Shown: positions 13,265-23,596 of the stretch, piece by piece
How positions within the stretch are numbered: the first letter of the stretch is position 1
Layout of the letters: every line of letters begins with the position of its first letter
Made by a program: the position numbers and the translations under genes
The notes under the pieces: generated by a model
The model's database searches: none
What the model was told of the DNA's origin: nothing
What the model saw: only the letters and a program-made list of their open reading frames with translations
NCBI GenBank assembly: GCA_947685225.1
Contig: CANTUV010000009.1
Span: 9,796,001 to 9,860,000 of the forward strand
Source: Garcia nutans
Lineage: Eukaryota; Streptophyta; Magnoliopsida; Malpighiales; Euphorbiaceae
Direction: 5' to 3'
Length of the DNA stretch: 64,000 nt

Positions 13265-13700
13265 TCTATGGTCATGGGTTTTGGTGGCCATGGTCATGGT
13301 CTAGTGGATATGTGCTGTCTCATCAACTTTTTGGTGCCTTTTTGTCTCCCACGGGTGTGGCTTTTAGTGGCCACGACCATGTTTTTCATTTGAATTTTGT
13401 GACTATTGGCTTTTCTCTTCCTTTCCTTTTTGGACAGTGAGCTTTTCTATTCCATAGTCATGGCTTTTAGTTACCACGGTCGTGGGATTGAAAATGATTA
13501 TGGAATTTCATCTTCTTTTGTTTCCTTCCTTGGGTAGTAGCATTTCCATTCCCACGGGCGTTGCCTTTGGATTGCTAGGTGGGATTCATTTGTCTTCTAG
13601 AATTTTATCTTTCTTTGATCTTCTTGCTTTGGCAGGTTACATTCAAATCCAGGTTCGTGGGATTCAAAAGCCACAGGCGTTGCAATTGACTTCTCTACAT
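13265..13700. repeat. CCACGGTCGTGG palindrome cluster in the Athila LTR
   Basis: About nine degenerate copies (for example GGCCATGGTCATGG, CCCACGGGTGTGGC, CCATAGTCATGGC, CCACGGTCGTGGG, CCCACGGGCGTTGCC) are spaced 20-90 bp apart upstream of the LTR TATA box. Many differ by C-to-T or G-to-A changes. Confidence 0.7.
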
Positions 13701-13795
13701 TTTTGCCCATTTTTCTCCAGTTTTGCCTAACTTATAGTTAGAATCTTCTATCTTGATCTTTCATGCTAGAATAAAGGAAATTCTAACTTCCAACA

Positions 13796-13927
13796 AAGAA
13801 AATTTATCAAATCCAGTTGAAAATTATTTTAAAAAAATGTTAGAATAACCCAAAATATTTGTCAAAATTCAATTCTATCAGATACCGAATGAGAGATATT
13901 ATCCAACCAATAATCTTGAAACATGCC
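13796..13927 (-). mobile_element. LINE fragment between the Athila LTR and solo LTR-3
   Basis: In minus sense this continues the LINE endonuclease reading from 16545 once solo LTR-3 and one ATGCC copy are removed (the frame resumes with MFQDYWLDNISHSVSD). It ends at the Athila LTR, so the LINE was also the target of the Athila insertion. Only a short, stop-containing piece remains. Confidence 0.65.
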
Positions 13928-16544
13928 TGTAACACCCTATATACGTATAATACATACACCCGATATAAGTAAAATATGTATATACAGTACTAGGATGTCA
14001 CAGTTCAATCTTACTAAAAATTTTCATAAGTCCAAGAAAAATATTTTCATAACTTAAATTGTACCCTAATAAGAAAGTGAAAATATTCATTAGTAATTTA
14101 GACTCTAAAAATACAAAATTAAATGTAAAATCTCTGAATTTTTTTTTTCAAAATTTTATCTATAACACAAATATTTTCAAAATAACAATTATCACAACCT
14201 GTAGGAAAACACACTCCTAAACATTTTCAACCATTTCATACTTTGAAAAAAACCCTTTATTTCTCCAAAATATTCAAACACACATAGTTGCATATATATA
14301 TATATATATTTCCATAAATACCAAAATGAAACCAAACTTTAATAAATACACTAATTTCATATTTATTAACTTAATGTACATAATTAAAAGATAAGTTCTC
14401 AAAATAAAATCATTACATGCTTATAACTTGTCTCGGTCTGTGGCAGCAAAACAAAGCACCAAAAATAAGTAGGAAACTCTACTCCTGCATAAGTCCCGCA
14501 GGGCTCTCTGTATCAACCTTGTCACCTGGGCGATAAACAAATCACGCTAAGCAAAATGCCTAGTGATACTTAATTTGATATAAATAAGAATGTAAGAATG
14601 ATGCAAAAATGTATTTCTTTTTAAGTTTATGTAGTGGCATGCATTATTATGTACCAGTATAAATAATTAACAATTTTAATCCATTACATTATACATTTAG
14701 ACACATTGGGCCCAAATGAACATATATAATATTCAAGTTCCAGAGATATTGCTTTGGACCAACCTTTGACACCCAGTGTCTGGCCCGAAGGCAAATAATA
14801 TTGATACCCAGTGTTTGGCCTGAAGGCAAATAAAATGTGATGCCTAGAATCTGGTCCGAAGACAAACAATATTGGCACCCGGCATCTGGCCCGAAGGCAA
14901 ATAATTGATATCGTATAACACCAAACGCAATATTCTGAAAATTGATATTACATGTGATTTTACACATAACACAAACAATTCTACATTTTTCTCATACTTT
15001 GGCAACTATGCCAATTTCCATTCTTTTTGCATTCTTTTCATCTTTTCTCATTATTTTTACACATTTTCATCAATTTACTTGCCACATTCTTAGTATGGCC
15101 AAATTATGCGTACATTTGGTATAATTACACATTATCCATAAACACATTATTAAATGCTTTTAGCCATCTTAAAGTGGCTTACTCAATCACACATCATACA
15201 TTTCATAATATAAACATATATCTATACTCTTTGCATGTGTATTCGCACATCAAAGTAACATTGTTATCATTTTCACATATAATGCAACATGTCATTCAAG
15301 TGCATATAAACACATTCCAATCAAAGTATGTACTAACGTCTTAACATGAACACTTCCAAGTCAAAATGCTCACTTTTTCACCAATTCTTCAATGTGTCCT
15401 TCACTAAAAAGTTGATGAAAATCCTATCTACTCAACATCTATACCAAATGTGAATGTATAACATACATTAAAATCACATTTTAAGGTGGTAGAGCTATGA
15501 AACATTAATTAAAACATAACCCTTCAATTTTTCCTTTTCTTAGCCCTAATGCACTTTAACATTGGAACTACAATTCAACCAATTTCAAATTGAGTTTTAA
15601 GATTCAATGCATTTATAACATTATATTTTAACACACTTTAAGCAATAAAACTCAATTTAGAAATATTCTTTCCAAAATCCTAAAATGTGCCGTAACTCAC
15701 TTCAACTTTGTAACTTCTTTCTAACCAACTCCAAATGGTAATTTGAGTTCATTTTCATCATTAAAGTTATATTAGAACATGATTTAAATGATGAAATCAA
15801 ATGAGCATGCATTCTTCCCCAAAACCCTTTCCATAACCCTAATTTACATACTTTCTCTTCTAAACCCTAGCCAAACCTAAACTTTTCTTCAATCTAACCT
15901 TAAAATTATTGTCTACTCATCAAAATAGCATCATGTATATCCATTCAAACAATTATACCATGCTCTCCCAAAATCAAAGATCATACATAATCATATACTT
16001 TAATAAACTTGAAGAAATAGGTAAGGAAGCTTACCTTTGATGGAAGAAACTTCAAATCCACCCCAAAGCCTCTTGAAAACTAGAAGAATTTGATGCTGGA
16101 AGAAGCAAAAAGCTCCCCTTGTTCTTCAATGGAAATTCGGCCAAGCTTGAGAGGAGGAAGAAGATGTTGAGTTGAAATTTTGACTTTCTTTTCTCTTTCA
16201 TTTTCTATCCATAAATATATATTATTTAATTATTTTAATTATTTATTTATATAATGATTTTTAAATCTAAATTTTTGTCTTCCATCTAAAATTAATTTAT
16301 GAATTAATTTATTAATTTTAATTTTTATAAAATTTATTTACCATTTTATCCCCTCTTTACTATTCATCTTTTGTCTTTTTCCTATCTTGCGTTTAGTATT
16401 TATATGTAATATATATTTCATATATATATATATATATATAACATATACACTTTATTTTTCTCACTTTCAACTTATTATTTAACCCTCCAACTTATTAATT
16501 TAATTTAATTTAAATTAATTTTTAGCAATTAAATGGATGTTACA
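13928..16544 (-). mobile_element. Solo LTR-3 inserted in a LINE
   Basis: A 2617-bp minus-oriented LTR with ends TGTAACATCC and GGGTGTTACA, flanked by a perfect 5-bp duplication ATGCC at 13923-13927 and 16545-16549. No PBS or coding part is present. It contains a four-unit minisatellite (14756-14908), a CTAAGC-type stem-loop (14544-14565), TA runs near 14290 and 16420, and a T-rich leader around 16180-16200. It is related to LTR-4 and LTR-6. Confidence 0.9.
14756..14908 (-). repeat. Four-unit minisatellite in LTR-3
   Basis: Four units of about 36-38 bp share the core CCAGTGTCTGGCCCGAAGG followed by CAAATAAT. LTR-6 has about three units in the opposite orientation (56488-56590) and LTR-7 a single remnant near 59980. 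Repetitive short reading frames across it are artefacts. Confidence 0.85.
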
Positions 16545-17166
16545 ATGCCAATCCATGAAATAGATGCCAAACCCCTATCCAATTTCTCCCTAACCCAATC
16601 AAATAAGCCACGGTCCCTCTCCCAAGTAAATTCACAATCATGCACCACCAAATCAGTTAACTCACAGTCATCAATACATCACTGCAAACCATCGATAAGA
16701 CTTGAGGGGTACTCAACCCACCACTCTTCTCATGATGTCCCTATAAGTTATTAAAATCACTCATCAATAGCTATGGCAAGGAAGAAAAAGCATATAGAGA
16801 ACGAATGAGATTCCAAGACTCTTGACACAAAGCCCTCTCTGGTTTCCCGTAGAAGTCTGTAAATCTCCACTTTCTGCCATCTCTCTCAGTAACCACACGA
16901 TCCACAAAATTCTTGCAATAGCTCACAATCTCAAGGTCTAATGACGATTTCCATATAATAGTTAAGCCTCCTCTCCTCCCAATTCTATCAACCACAAAAC
17001 AATTCTCAAATCCAATTCTTAACACCACTTCATTAACTCTAATAGATTGAGCCAAAGTTTCAAACAAGAAAATCAACTTCGGCTTCTGGTAAGTAACAAG
17101 CTCATTAAGAGCAAGAAGTGCAAGGGTATTGCCTAAACATCGACAGTTCCAACATAGAAGAATCAT
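16545..17166 (-). pseudogene. Plant L1-type LINE ORF2 endonuclease, truncated
   Basis: The minus-strand reading starts MILLCWNCRCLGN, matching the conserved opening of the apurinic endonuclease of plant L1 LINEs (usually SWNCRGLGN). It continues with the FLFET metal-binding Glu segment, the FVVDRIGRRGGLTIIW block and FTDFYGKPE. After a stop near 16773 the frame continues with degraded LDRGLASISW-like sequence to 16550, where solo LTR-3 interrupts it. No reverse transcriptase domain remains in the window. It is a 3'-broken, stop-containing relic. Confidence 0.82.
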
Positions 17167-17554
17167 GGAGACTGAAAGGTTTGGCTACCAGACTCCACTG
17201 TTAACAAATTATCTTGAGAAGAAGAAGCTACAAAATTGTCTTCACCAGCCTCTACCCTAAGACGTTTCTTTGTTTCCTCCAATACAAGTAAAGTAGCTAC
17301 CTCATGCATGCAAACTTCATCTGTCTACATGGGCTCCAGTAATGTAGTTTTAAAAATGGCAACATTATCACATGATGTCACCCTCTTATCTTTCCTAGCT
17401 ATTGTCATAATCATAGGATTATGAAGATTTGAATTTGAAAAAAAATCTCAAGAATTCTGAAAATTGCCTCCAGAATCTTTACGTAGCAATTTTGTTCCCA
17501 CTACTACTGGACCTCTTGGCTTTGCCTTCATCACCAAACCCCTCTCCTTTGTTA
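17167..17554 (-). other. LINE ORF1-ORF2 linker
   Basis: No open frame of interest. By position it is the tail of ORF1 and the spacer before the endonuclease, heavily mutated. Confidence 0.5.
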
Positions 17555-18240
17555 TCATCTTGATGACAACTCAATATTTCTCTGACATTTCATATCCATA
17601 TGGCCTAACATTCCACAAATAAAATAAAAGCGAGGCAGACGCTCATAACAAAACTTGACCTTTATCGGTTCCCTTCCCATCCTAGCAGTATTTTTGAAAC
17701 ACATCAAAGGTGGCCTGACATCTAACTTCTCTCTCATCCTCATACAGTTGTTATGCATGAATCCTGTAGTATTAGCATCAATCTCAATAAAGTGCCAAGG
17801 TAATTGCCCAAACTCTTTGCAACTGATTTAGATCTCATACACGATGGGACTTTATGCACTTGAACCCAAATATCATATGTAAACAGGGGAACTATATCAG
17901 GATCCTTCCCAGGTTCCAAACGATGTATGAGAAGCATCAAAATATTAAACATCCATAGTCCTCCAACAGTAACTCTATTAATATCATAGGGATGGTAAAA
18001 AGTAAACACAAAACAATCATTTTCAATCTCCCTTACTGAAAGGTCCATCCCTGGTTTCCATAATCCCACCATCTATTCTTCATCAACTCAAAATGGGGAG
18101 GTTGATCAGCTAGAAAGCATCCGACCACATTATATGTTGGCTAATTAGGATGACTCTCATATGAATGCTCTTCATTAGCAAACAAAGTTTCATTCTCATC
18201 TCAAATTGAGAGTGCCACCAATGAGTTTTCCAGAACCACA
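17555..18240 (-). pseudogene. LINE ORF1-like (DUF4283 plus CCHC zinc knuckle)
   Basis: In minus sense, a degraded start (about 18240-18073, VVGCFLADQPPHFELMKN in one frame) shifts into the frame at 18072. The DUF4283-type core follows (DCFVFTFYHPYDINRV..GGLWMFN), then at 17555-17758 a FKV/VKFCYERLPRFYFICGMLGHMDMKC segment, the CX2CX4HX4C knuckle found at the end of plant LINE ORF1 proteins, here with its first Cys changed to Tyr or Phe. At least two frameshifts are needed. It lies just upstream of the ORF2 endonuclease in the order expected of a LINE. Confidence 0.78.
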
Positions 18241-19609
18241 AAAGCTCTACTAACAAAACCCTAGCAGATAACAAACTCACTAATACAAAGTAAAGGACAA
18301 AAAACCATGCTACCGAAGAGCACGACCCTTGCTACCGGAGTGCAAGATTATGCATCTTGAAAAATAATTTCTTTTTATTATTTTATACTTTTTACATACA
18401 AATTGATAAAAATTAAATATTTTAATAACTAATACTTTTTTTCTATATATATTGTTCATTCTATTTTTGTTTCCAAAAATATGTATCTCTCTTTTTCTTC
18501 TTCTTTTTAAGCAGCTTTCTTCCTCTTGCTCTTCTTCTTCCTTTTCTTCTTTCATTCTATCTTTCTTTTATTTCATCTATTTTCATTTTTCACTCCATCA
18601 TTGCCTTCTTATCCTCCATCGTCGTTGCTTCTTATCCACCGTTGGCGCCTTTTCTTCTCCATCACTGATACCTCTTTTCTACTGCTTTTATTTTTTTCAA
18701 TCTATTTTTTAAAAAATCAAATCCTTTTTTTAAATCACAAGATGAAGAAGAAACATAAATCAAATTGATAAGATATTGCAGCATTTTGTATTTGTAAATA
18801 TTTTATTTTTGTTTTTTTATTTATTTCTGGTCTTCAACTGTAATGATTGGAGTTTTTTTTTTGTGTTTCAATTGTAAAGCACACTACATGTTCGATAAAA
18901 TGTTCTGATGGAATTTTTTTTTCAATTTTTTAGATTTCCTACATTTATTGGAAAAAAATTTTCTTCATCTCATCATATTTATCAAATATATGACGTAGCG
19001 GAAGTTAATGAACAAGAGTGTAAAACTGCTATTTACCTGTTTAGTCTAAGAATACATAGGAAAATAGATACAAAAGAGAAAAAAAAGTTTCTCTGTAGAA
19101 ATATTATTGAATTCTGAAAATTGATTACACTTTTCTCAAATAATACAATATATAGTATTAGGGTTACAGAAATTCTAATTTCAAATAAAAAAAGTTTTCA
19201 AAAAAAGAAAGGCAACAAACTGTCAAAATAAAAAAAATTGCAAACATAAAAATATATTATTTAACGAGGCAGACTAAATGTCCAAACGTCGCCTTGATAT
19301 GAGATTCCTACAAAAAATAAATAAGAATATAAAAAATCTACCCTAGGCTGCCATAAACAGAAAAATGCTCGTTCGGAGGCTTAAATGATAGAAGTGATGG
19401 ACCTCATCATAAAGCAGTGATTTTGACTTATTGGCTCTATTTTCCATTGGGCTAGGCCCTTAGAATACCTAGTTTGCGACTGTAACTTTTGGCAGTAATT
19501 ACCAAACCGTCACTAAATCAATTTTCTATTAAATTACTCTATGAAAACTAGAGCTTTCTGTTCCACATCAATATATAAAATTTAGAACTATAACATAAAA
19601 ATCAGGAAT
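18241..19609. other. Stretch without a recognisable gene
   Basis: 18300-18720 contains a long CT-rich run (TTCTTC units around 18490-18680) resembling an LTR or gene leader on the plus strand, but no exon or promoter I can support follows. 18780-19600 is AT-rich unique-looking DNA with a slightly more GC-rich patch at 19260-19500. No coding similarity was recognised. Confidence 0.5.
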
Positions 19610-20003
19610 CTATCGCATTTAATATATTATATGTTATATATGTCATATATATCTTTTAATTTTTTTAAACTTTCCATCACATTTAACATATTATATGTAA
19701 CATATAAAACATATAACAGATTTTATGCAACATATATAATATGTAAACATCATATTTAAGTTATTATATGTAACATATATAATATATAACAAATTATATA
19801 TAATATATAGAACATATAATAGAACATATACAACATATAAGACGGCATATATGATATATAACAGATAATGTCATTTATGTTCCATTTATTAATAACATTT
19901 ATCAAATTAAATAAATAATCTAGAAAAAATTTAGTTTCCATTTAAATATTTAACCTATTATATGTAATATGTATAACGTATAAACATCATATTTAATAGA
20001 TTA
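19610..20003. repeat. TAACATATA-type minisatellite, left block
   Basis: Degenerate units built on ATGTAACATATATAATATATAACA and ATAACAGATTAT repeat through about 390 bp. Related blocks occur at 26374-26490 and 27434-27890. This block ends exactly at the start of LTR-5, so the array was continuous before the insertions. The hydrophobic reading frame across it (Met, Tyr, Ile rich) is an artefact. Confidence 0.75.
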
Positions 20004-21227
20004 TGTAATGTTTAAAAATTTTAAGCAATAATTTTCTGTATAAAGTGTATATACATAAGTTATATCGAATTGATTATAATTTTATATGTGTTTTGGATAT
20101 TTAGAAATGGTAGAAATAAGGTTGATTAAAGCCTAATAAGTAAAAAATTAAATCTAGATATAGGTTTAATTAGTATTTTCGAAAAGGATTTAAAATCAGA
20201 AAAAATTATAGAAATATCATTATAGCCCCGAAATGAACTTGTACCATAATTGGAATGTAAAATGTGGATAACCTGGCTTTAAAATAGTTAAAGTAATTAA
20301 TTTTACGATTTTATGGGGTTAACAATCATATTAATAATTAATTAAAGAAAATAGGTATACCAAAACAAAGGTGTGAGCAAAATATGGGATTAAAACCGTA
20401 AATACTATAAAAAAGAGCCTTCTACTATCTTCTTCCCCTTCCATACCCAATTTCTTCATCTCCATCTTCATTTCTTTTTCTTCTTCTTCTTCCATTTCTT
20501 TACTTAGAAATCATAGTCCCGTTGAGAGAAATTCAAGATTTTGGTGGATATTAACTTTTTTTAAGCTTGATTTATCAAGGATATCAATATTAAATTAAAT
20601 GATTGAAAGGAAAAGTCATGGAAGAGCATTTTTACAAGAGGTTAGTGCTTGTATATCCTTTATTTTTCTATTAATTGAATTTATTTTGACTTTAATTACT
20701 AAAAGAAGCTTATGTTTTGAAATATGATTATTTGTGAAAGAATAGTATTTGAAGTGATTTGTGAAGAAGTGATTATTGATATTTATTTCTTTAAAAGTGA
20801 AATTATTTTTATCATGTGTAAAGAAATGTATGTTGGTTCCTACTTGAAATTATGTCCAAATCACCATTAATTTATTTAAGTAATGATTGAAGGTTATGGA
20901 GAAATTAGGGTTTTGGAAAGTTTAGGGTTGTGAGAGACTTTAAAGTTATAGAACTTGTTATTTTGAAGATATAAATATATTTGTAATATTTGGAAGTGAA
21001 TTTATTAGTTATTTAACTTGAACTATGTTTAAAAGAGATTTGATTAATGAAATGTTAAATCTTCATGATTATAGAGAATTTGTTAAGTAGGAAGATAAAA
21101 CTTTATCTTAATAATTATGATTTAAAATAAATCTTAGAGCTAATGAAATGTTAATTCAAATGATTATGGAAGGAAATGTTTATTAAGCTAAGTGACCATT
21201 TGAAGGATCTTTAGTAACTATGGTTTA

Positions 21228-23308
21228 TATAACACTCTTATATCCTAAATACGTATAATACATATACCTCATATATGTAAAATACATATTTAGAATACAA
21301 AGATACTATAACAAATATCTAAAAAAAATTACCATTTAATAATAAAAATATAACAATTAAAAATTTAGCTTCAGTTAATTGTAAAATCTCTAGAAAAAAT
21401 TCTCCAAAGTTTTGTTTATAATTTTAATATATTCCAAATCAACAATACACAACTTGCAATAAAAATTTGCACTCCCAAAATCACTTTACATTCCAAATCC
21501 TCTTCTTCATTAATAAACAACCAAAGTTTCCAAAAATAAGAGTATTATTCACTTAAGTACATATATACACATTAATTCCTCAAAATATGCTTAACATACA
21601 TATTTTGTAATTAAAATGTACAAACCAAAGTATTTAATAACAAAAATTGTACATGTATGCAACACCGTCAAGGTTGGTCTCATGACAAAACTCTATCTAT
21701 AAATGTCAACTCTAGGCCCTAGACCTGCTTAGATCTACCTGGATCTCTCTGTAAACTTATCACCTGCGCTATACATTTCAACCGTGCTAAGCCTGAAAGC
21801 CTAGTGGTACATACTTTAATAACATGAAATTCTTTTAAAAAACCAATGCATAACAACAAATCATGCTACAATCACGAAGCAACACTCATTTCAATAGTCA
21901 TTATCTTATCAAACGCAACTAACATATTACAATTACACACATTAGGCCCATCAAGTCCCTACACAATATCCAAGGTCCAGAACAATTAATTTGGCCTATT
22001 GCGACCAGTAGGTCTGACACCGGAGATCTAAGTATCATAATCGCCTGAAGTGGAATCCCCTATCAACACCATAGATTTATGTGTCATATTATACCGCCCA
22101 AAGCGTGTCCCCAAATGACACCAGCAGTGAAATAAACGTCATGATGTATCATTGGCATGCCAACTCGACAGTACCAACATCAACCTTCTGGAATAAGTAA
22201 TTGTGTAAGGCTAACATACACATTATCATTATCATTTTGTACATTTCACATTTCTCATAATTTTCATTTGTTTCACGTGATCAACTCAAACTATGATCGC
22301 CTCTACATTTCACATTGTTCCATATTCATTTTTCACATTTTTCAATACATTGTATAAGACATTACCATTTCATAACAATTACTCATTTCCCATACAATTC
22401 ATACCATGTTACCACTAATCACAATTTCCAAAACAATGCATTAATCATATTTTTGCTAAAACACATACACATAAACACAATGCCACTTTAAAAGAATGAC
22501 AACATCCTTTAATCATACCAAAATGGATGATACAAAACAAAAACATTTAATTTAAATATTAGCAAAGTTTGTACTATCCTCTTTAGTTCCAACACCAACT
22601 TAATTTCACTCTCCAAACCTTTACTTCTTCCAAACCCTAATTTCCTTCACTTAGCAACTTTGGCCAAAACACTTCTAAATCAAATAATAATCAAAATTAT
22701 TTTTGTAGAATTATATTTCTATTCATTTTATACAAAACAATCACTAATTATATCACTTCTACCTAAACACCCTTCAAAACACTAATTTCCCTTGTACTAC
22801 CTTTCTTGAACTTCACCCTAATCAATTCATTTCCTCCAACCAACCATAAAATCATAACATCCACATCAACACAACATCAAAATAATCCATTTATAAACAC
22901 ATCCTTCAAAAACTCTAATTCACATATCCACCCATAAACCCTAACTTTACCAATCATACTCATTTTAATCAATTAATCATTAAATCATCATATATTTATC
23001 ATATTAACTTTATAACCATCTATTTAAACAATTAAAATCAATGAACTCTTACTTGATTCCTTGATTAATCTCTAAAACTACCTTAAATTCCTTAAATTCT
23101 TGTAAAATTTAGAGTATTTGATGAAGCATAACTCCCTTTCTCTCTCTCTCTCTAGGAATTTTGGACATGGAAGGAAGAAAGAAGATGAAGACTTTTTGGA
23201 TTTTCTTTCTTCCTTTTTCAACCATATATATATAATTAACTAATTTATTTATTTATTAAATATTAAAATGTTTTACATCTTCTCCCATCCATAATTAATT
23301 TTAATCCC

Positions 23309-23370
<62 letters not shown>

Positions 23371-23596
23371 TATAACTTTTACTTTTTAACTTTTTAACTA
23401 ACTTTGTCTTTTATGAAAGTGTATATATTAGGTATATGTTAGGTATATACCATGTATACATTAGGTACCCAATGTATATTTTATGTATATCTTGTATATA
23501 TATTAAGTATATATCATACATATACCTCTCCCAATACACTAATTAGCCCTCCATATTGACGAATCTTATGTTTATTAAAAGTACAAAAATGTTACA
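21228..23596 (-). mobile_element. Solo LTR-4 nested in LTR-5
   Basis: A 2369-bp minus-oriented LTR. In its own sense it starts TGTAACATTT and ends GAGTGTTATA, where the usual final CA has become TA. Flanking 5-mers GTTTA (21223-21227) and ATTTA (23597-23601) match at four of five bases. It shares the sequence order of LTR-3, including the CTAAGC/GCCTAG stem-loop (21784-21807) and a leader at 23130-23210. The two decayed ends suggest it is older than LTR-2 or LTR-3. Confidence 0.75.
23309..23371. repeat. (TTA)n microsatellite
   Basis: About 21 uninterrupted TTA units within LTR-4; a likely polymorphic marker. Confidence 0.95.

Larger units (their letters stand above)
12180..13795 (-). mobile_element. 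5' LTR of the Athila-type element
   Basis: The LTR is about 1616 bp. In minus sense it starts TGTTGGAAGTTAG and ends CCCTAACA next to the PBS. It contains the CTGCAAGTGCA and GAGTATCG..CC motifs common near the end of Athila LTRs (about 12285-12345), a TATATAAG box at 13152-13158, and palindromic CCACGGTCGTGG copies upstream of it. The right end abuts LINE sequence at 13796. The partner LTR lies at or beyond the left edge of the window, so the target duplication cannot be checked. Confidence 0.75.

Noticed and set aside
14684..14967. Two minus-strand frames with repeated PSGQTLG-like words
   Set aside because: Products of the four-unit LTR-3 minisatellite, not a repeat protein.
18452..18768. 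Phe/Ser/Leu-rich plus-strand frames
   Set aside because: Generated by a CT-rich tract; no start context, domain or splice structure.
19756..19941. Small hydrophobic protein rich in Tyr, Ile and Met
   Set aside because: Translation of the TAACATATA minisatellite; similar frames appear at 27382-27567 and 40581-40814 for the same reason.
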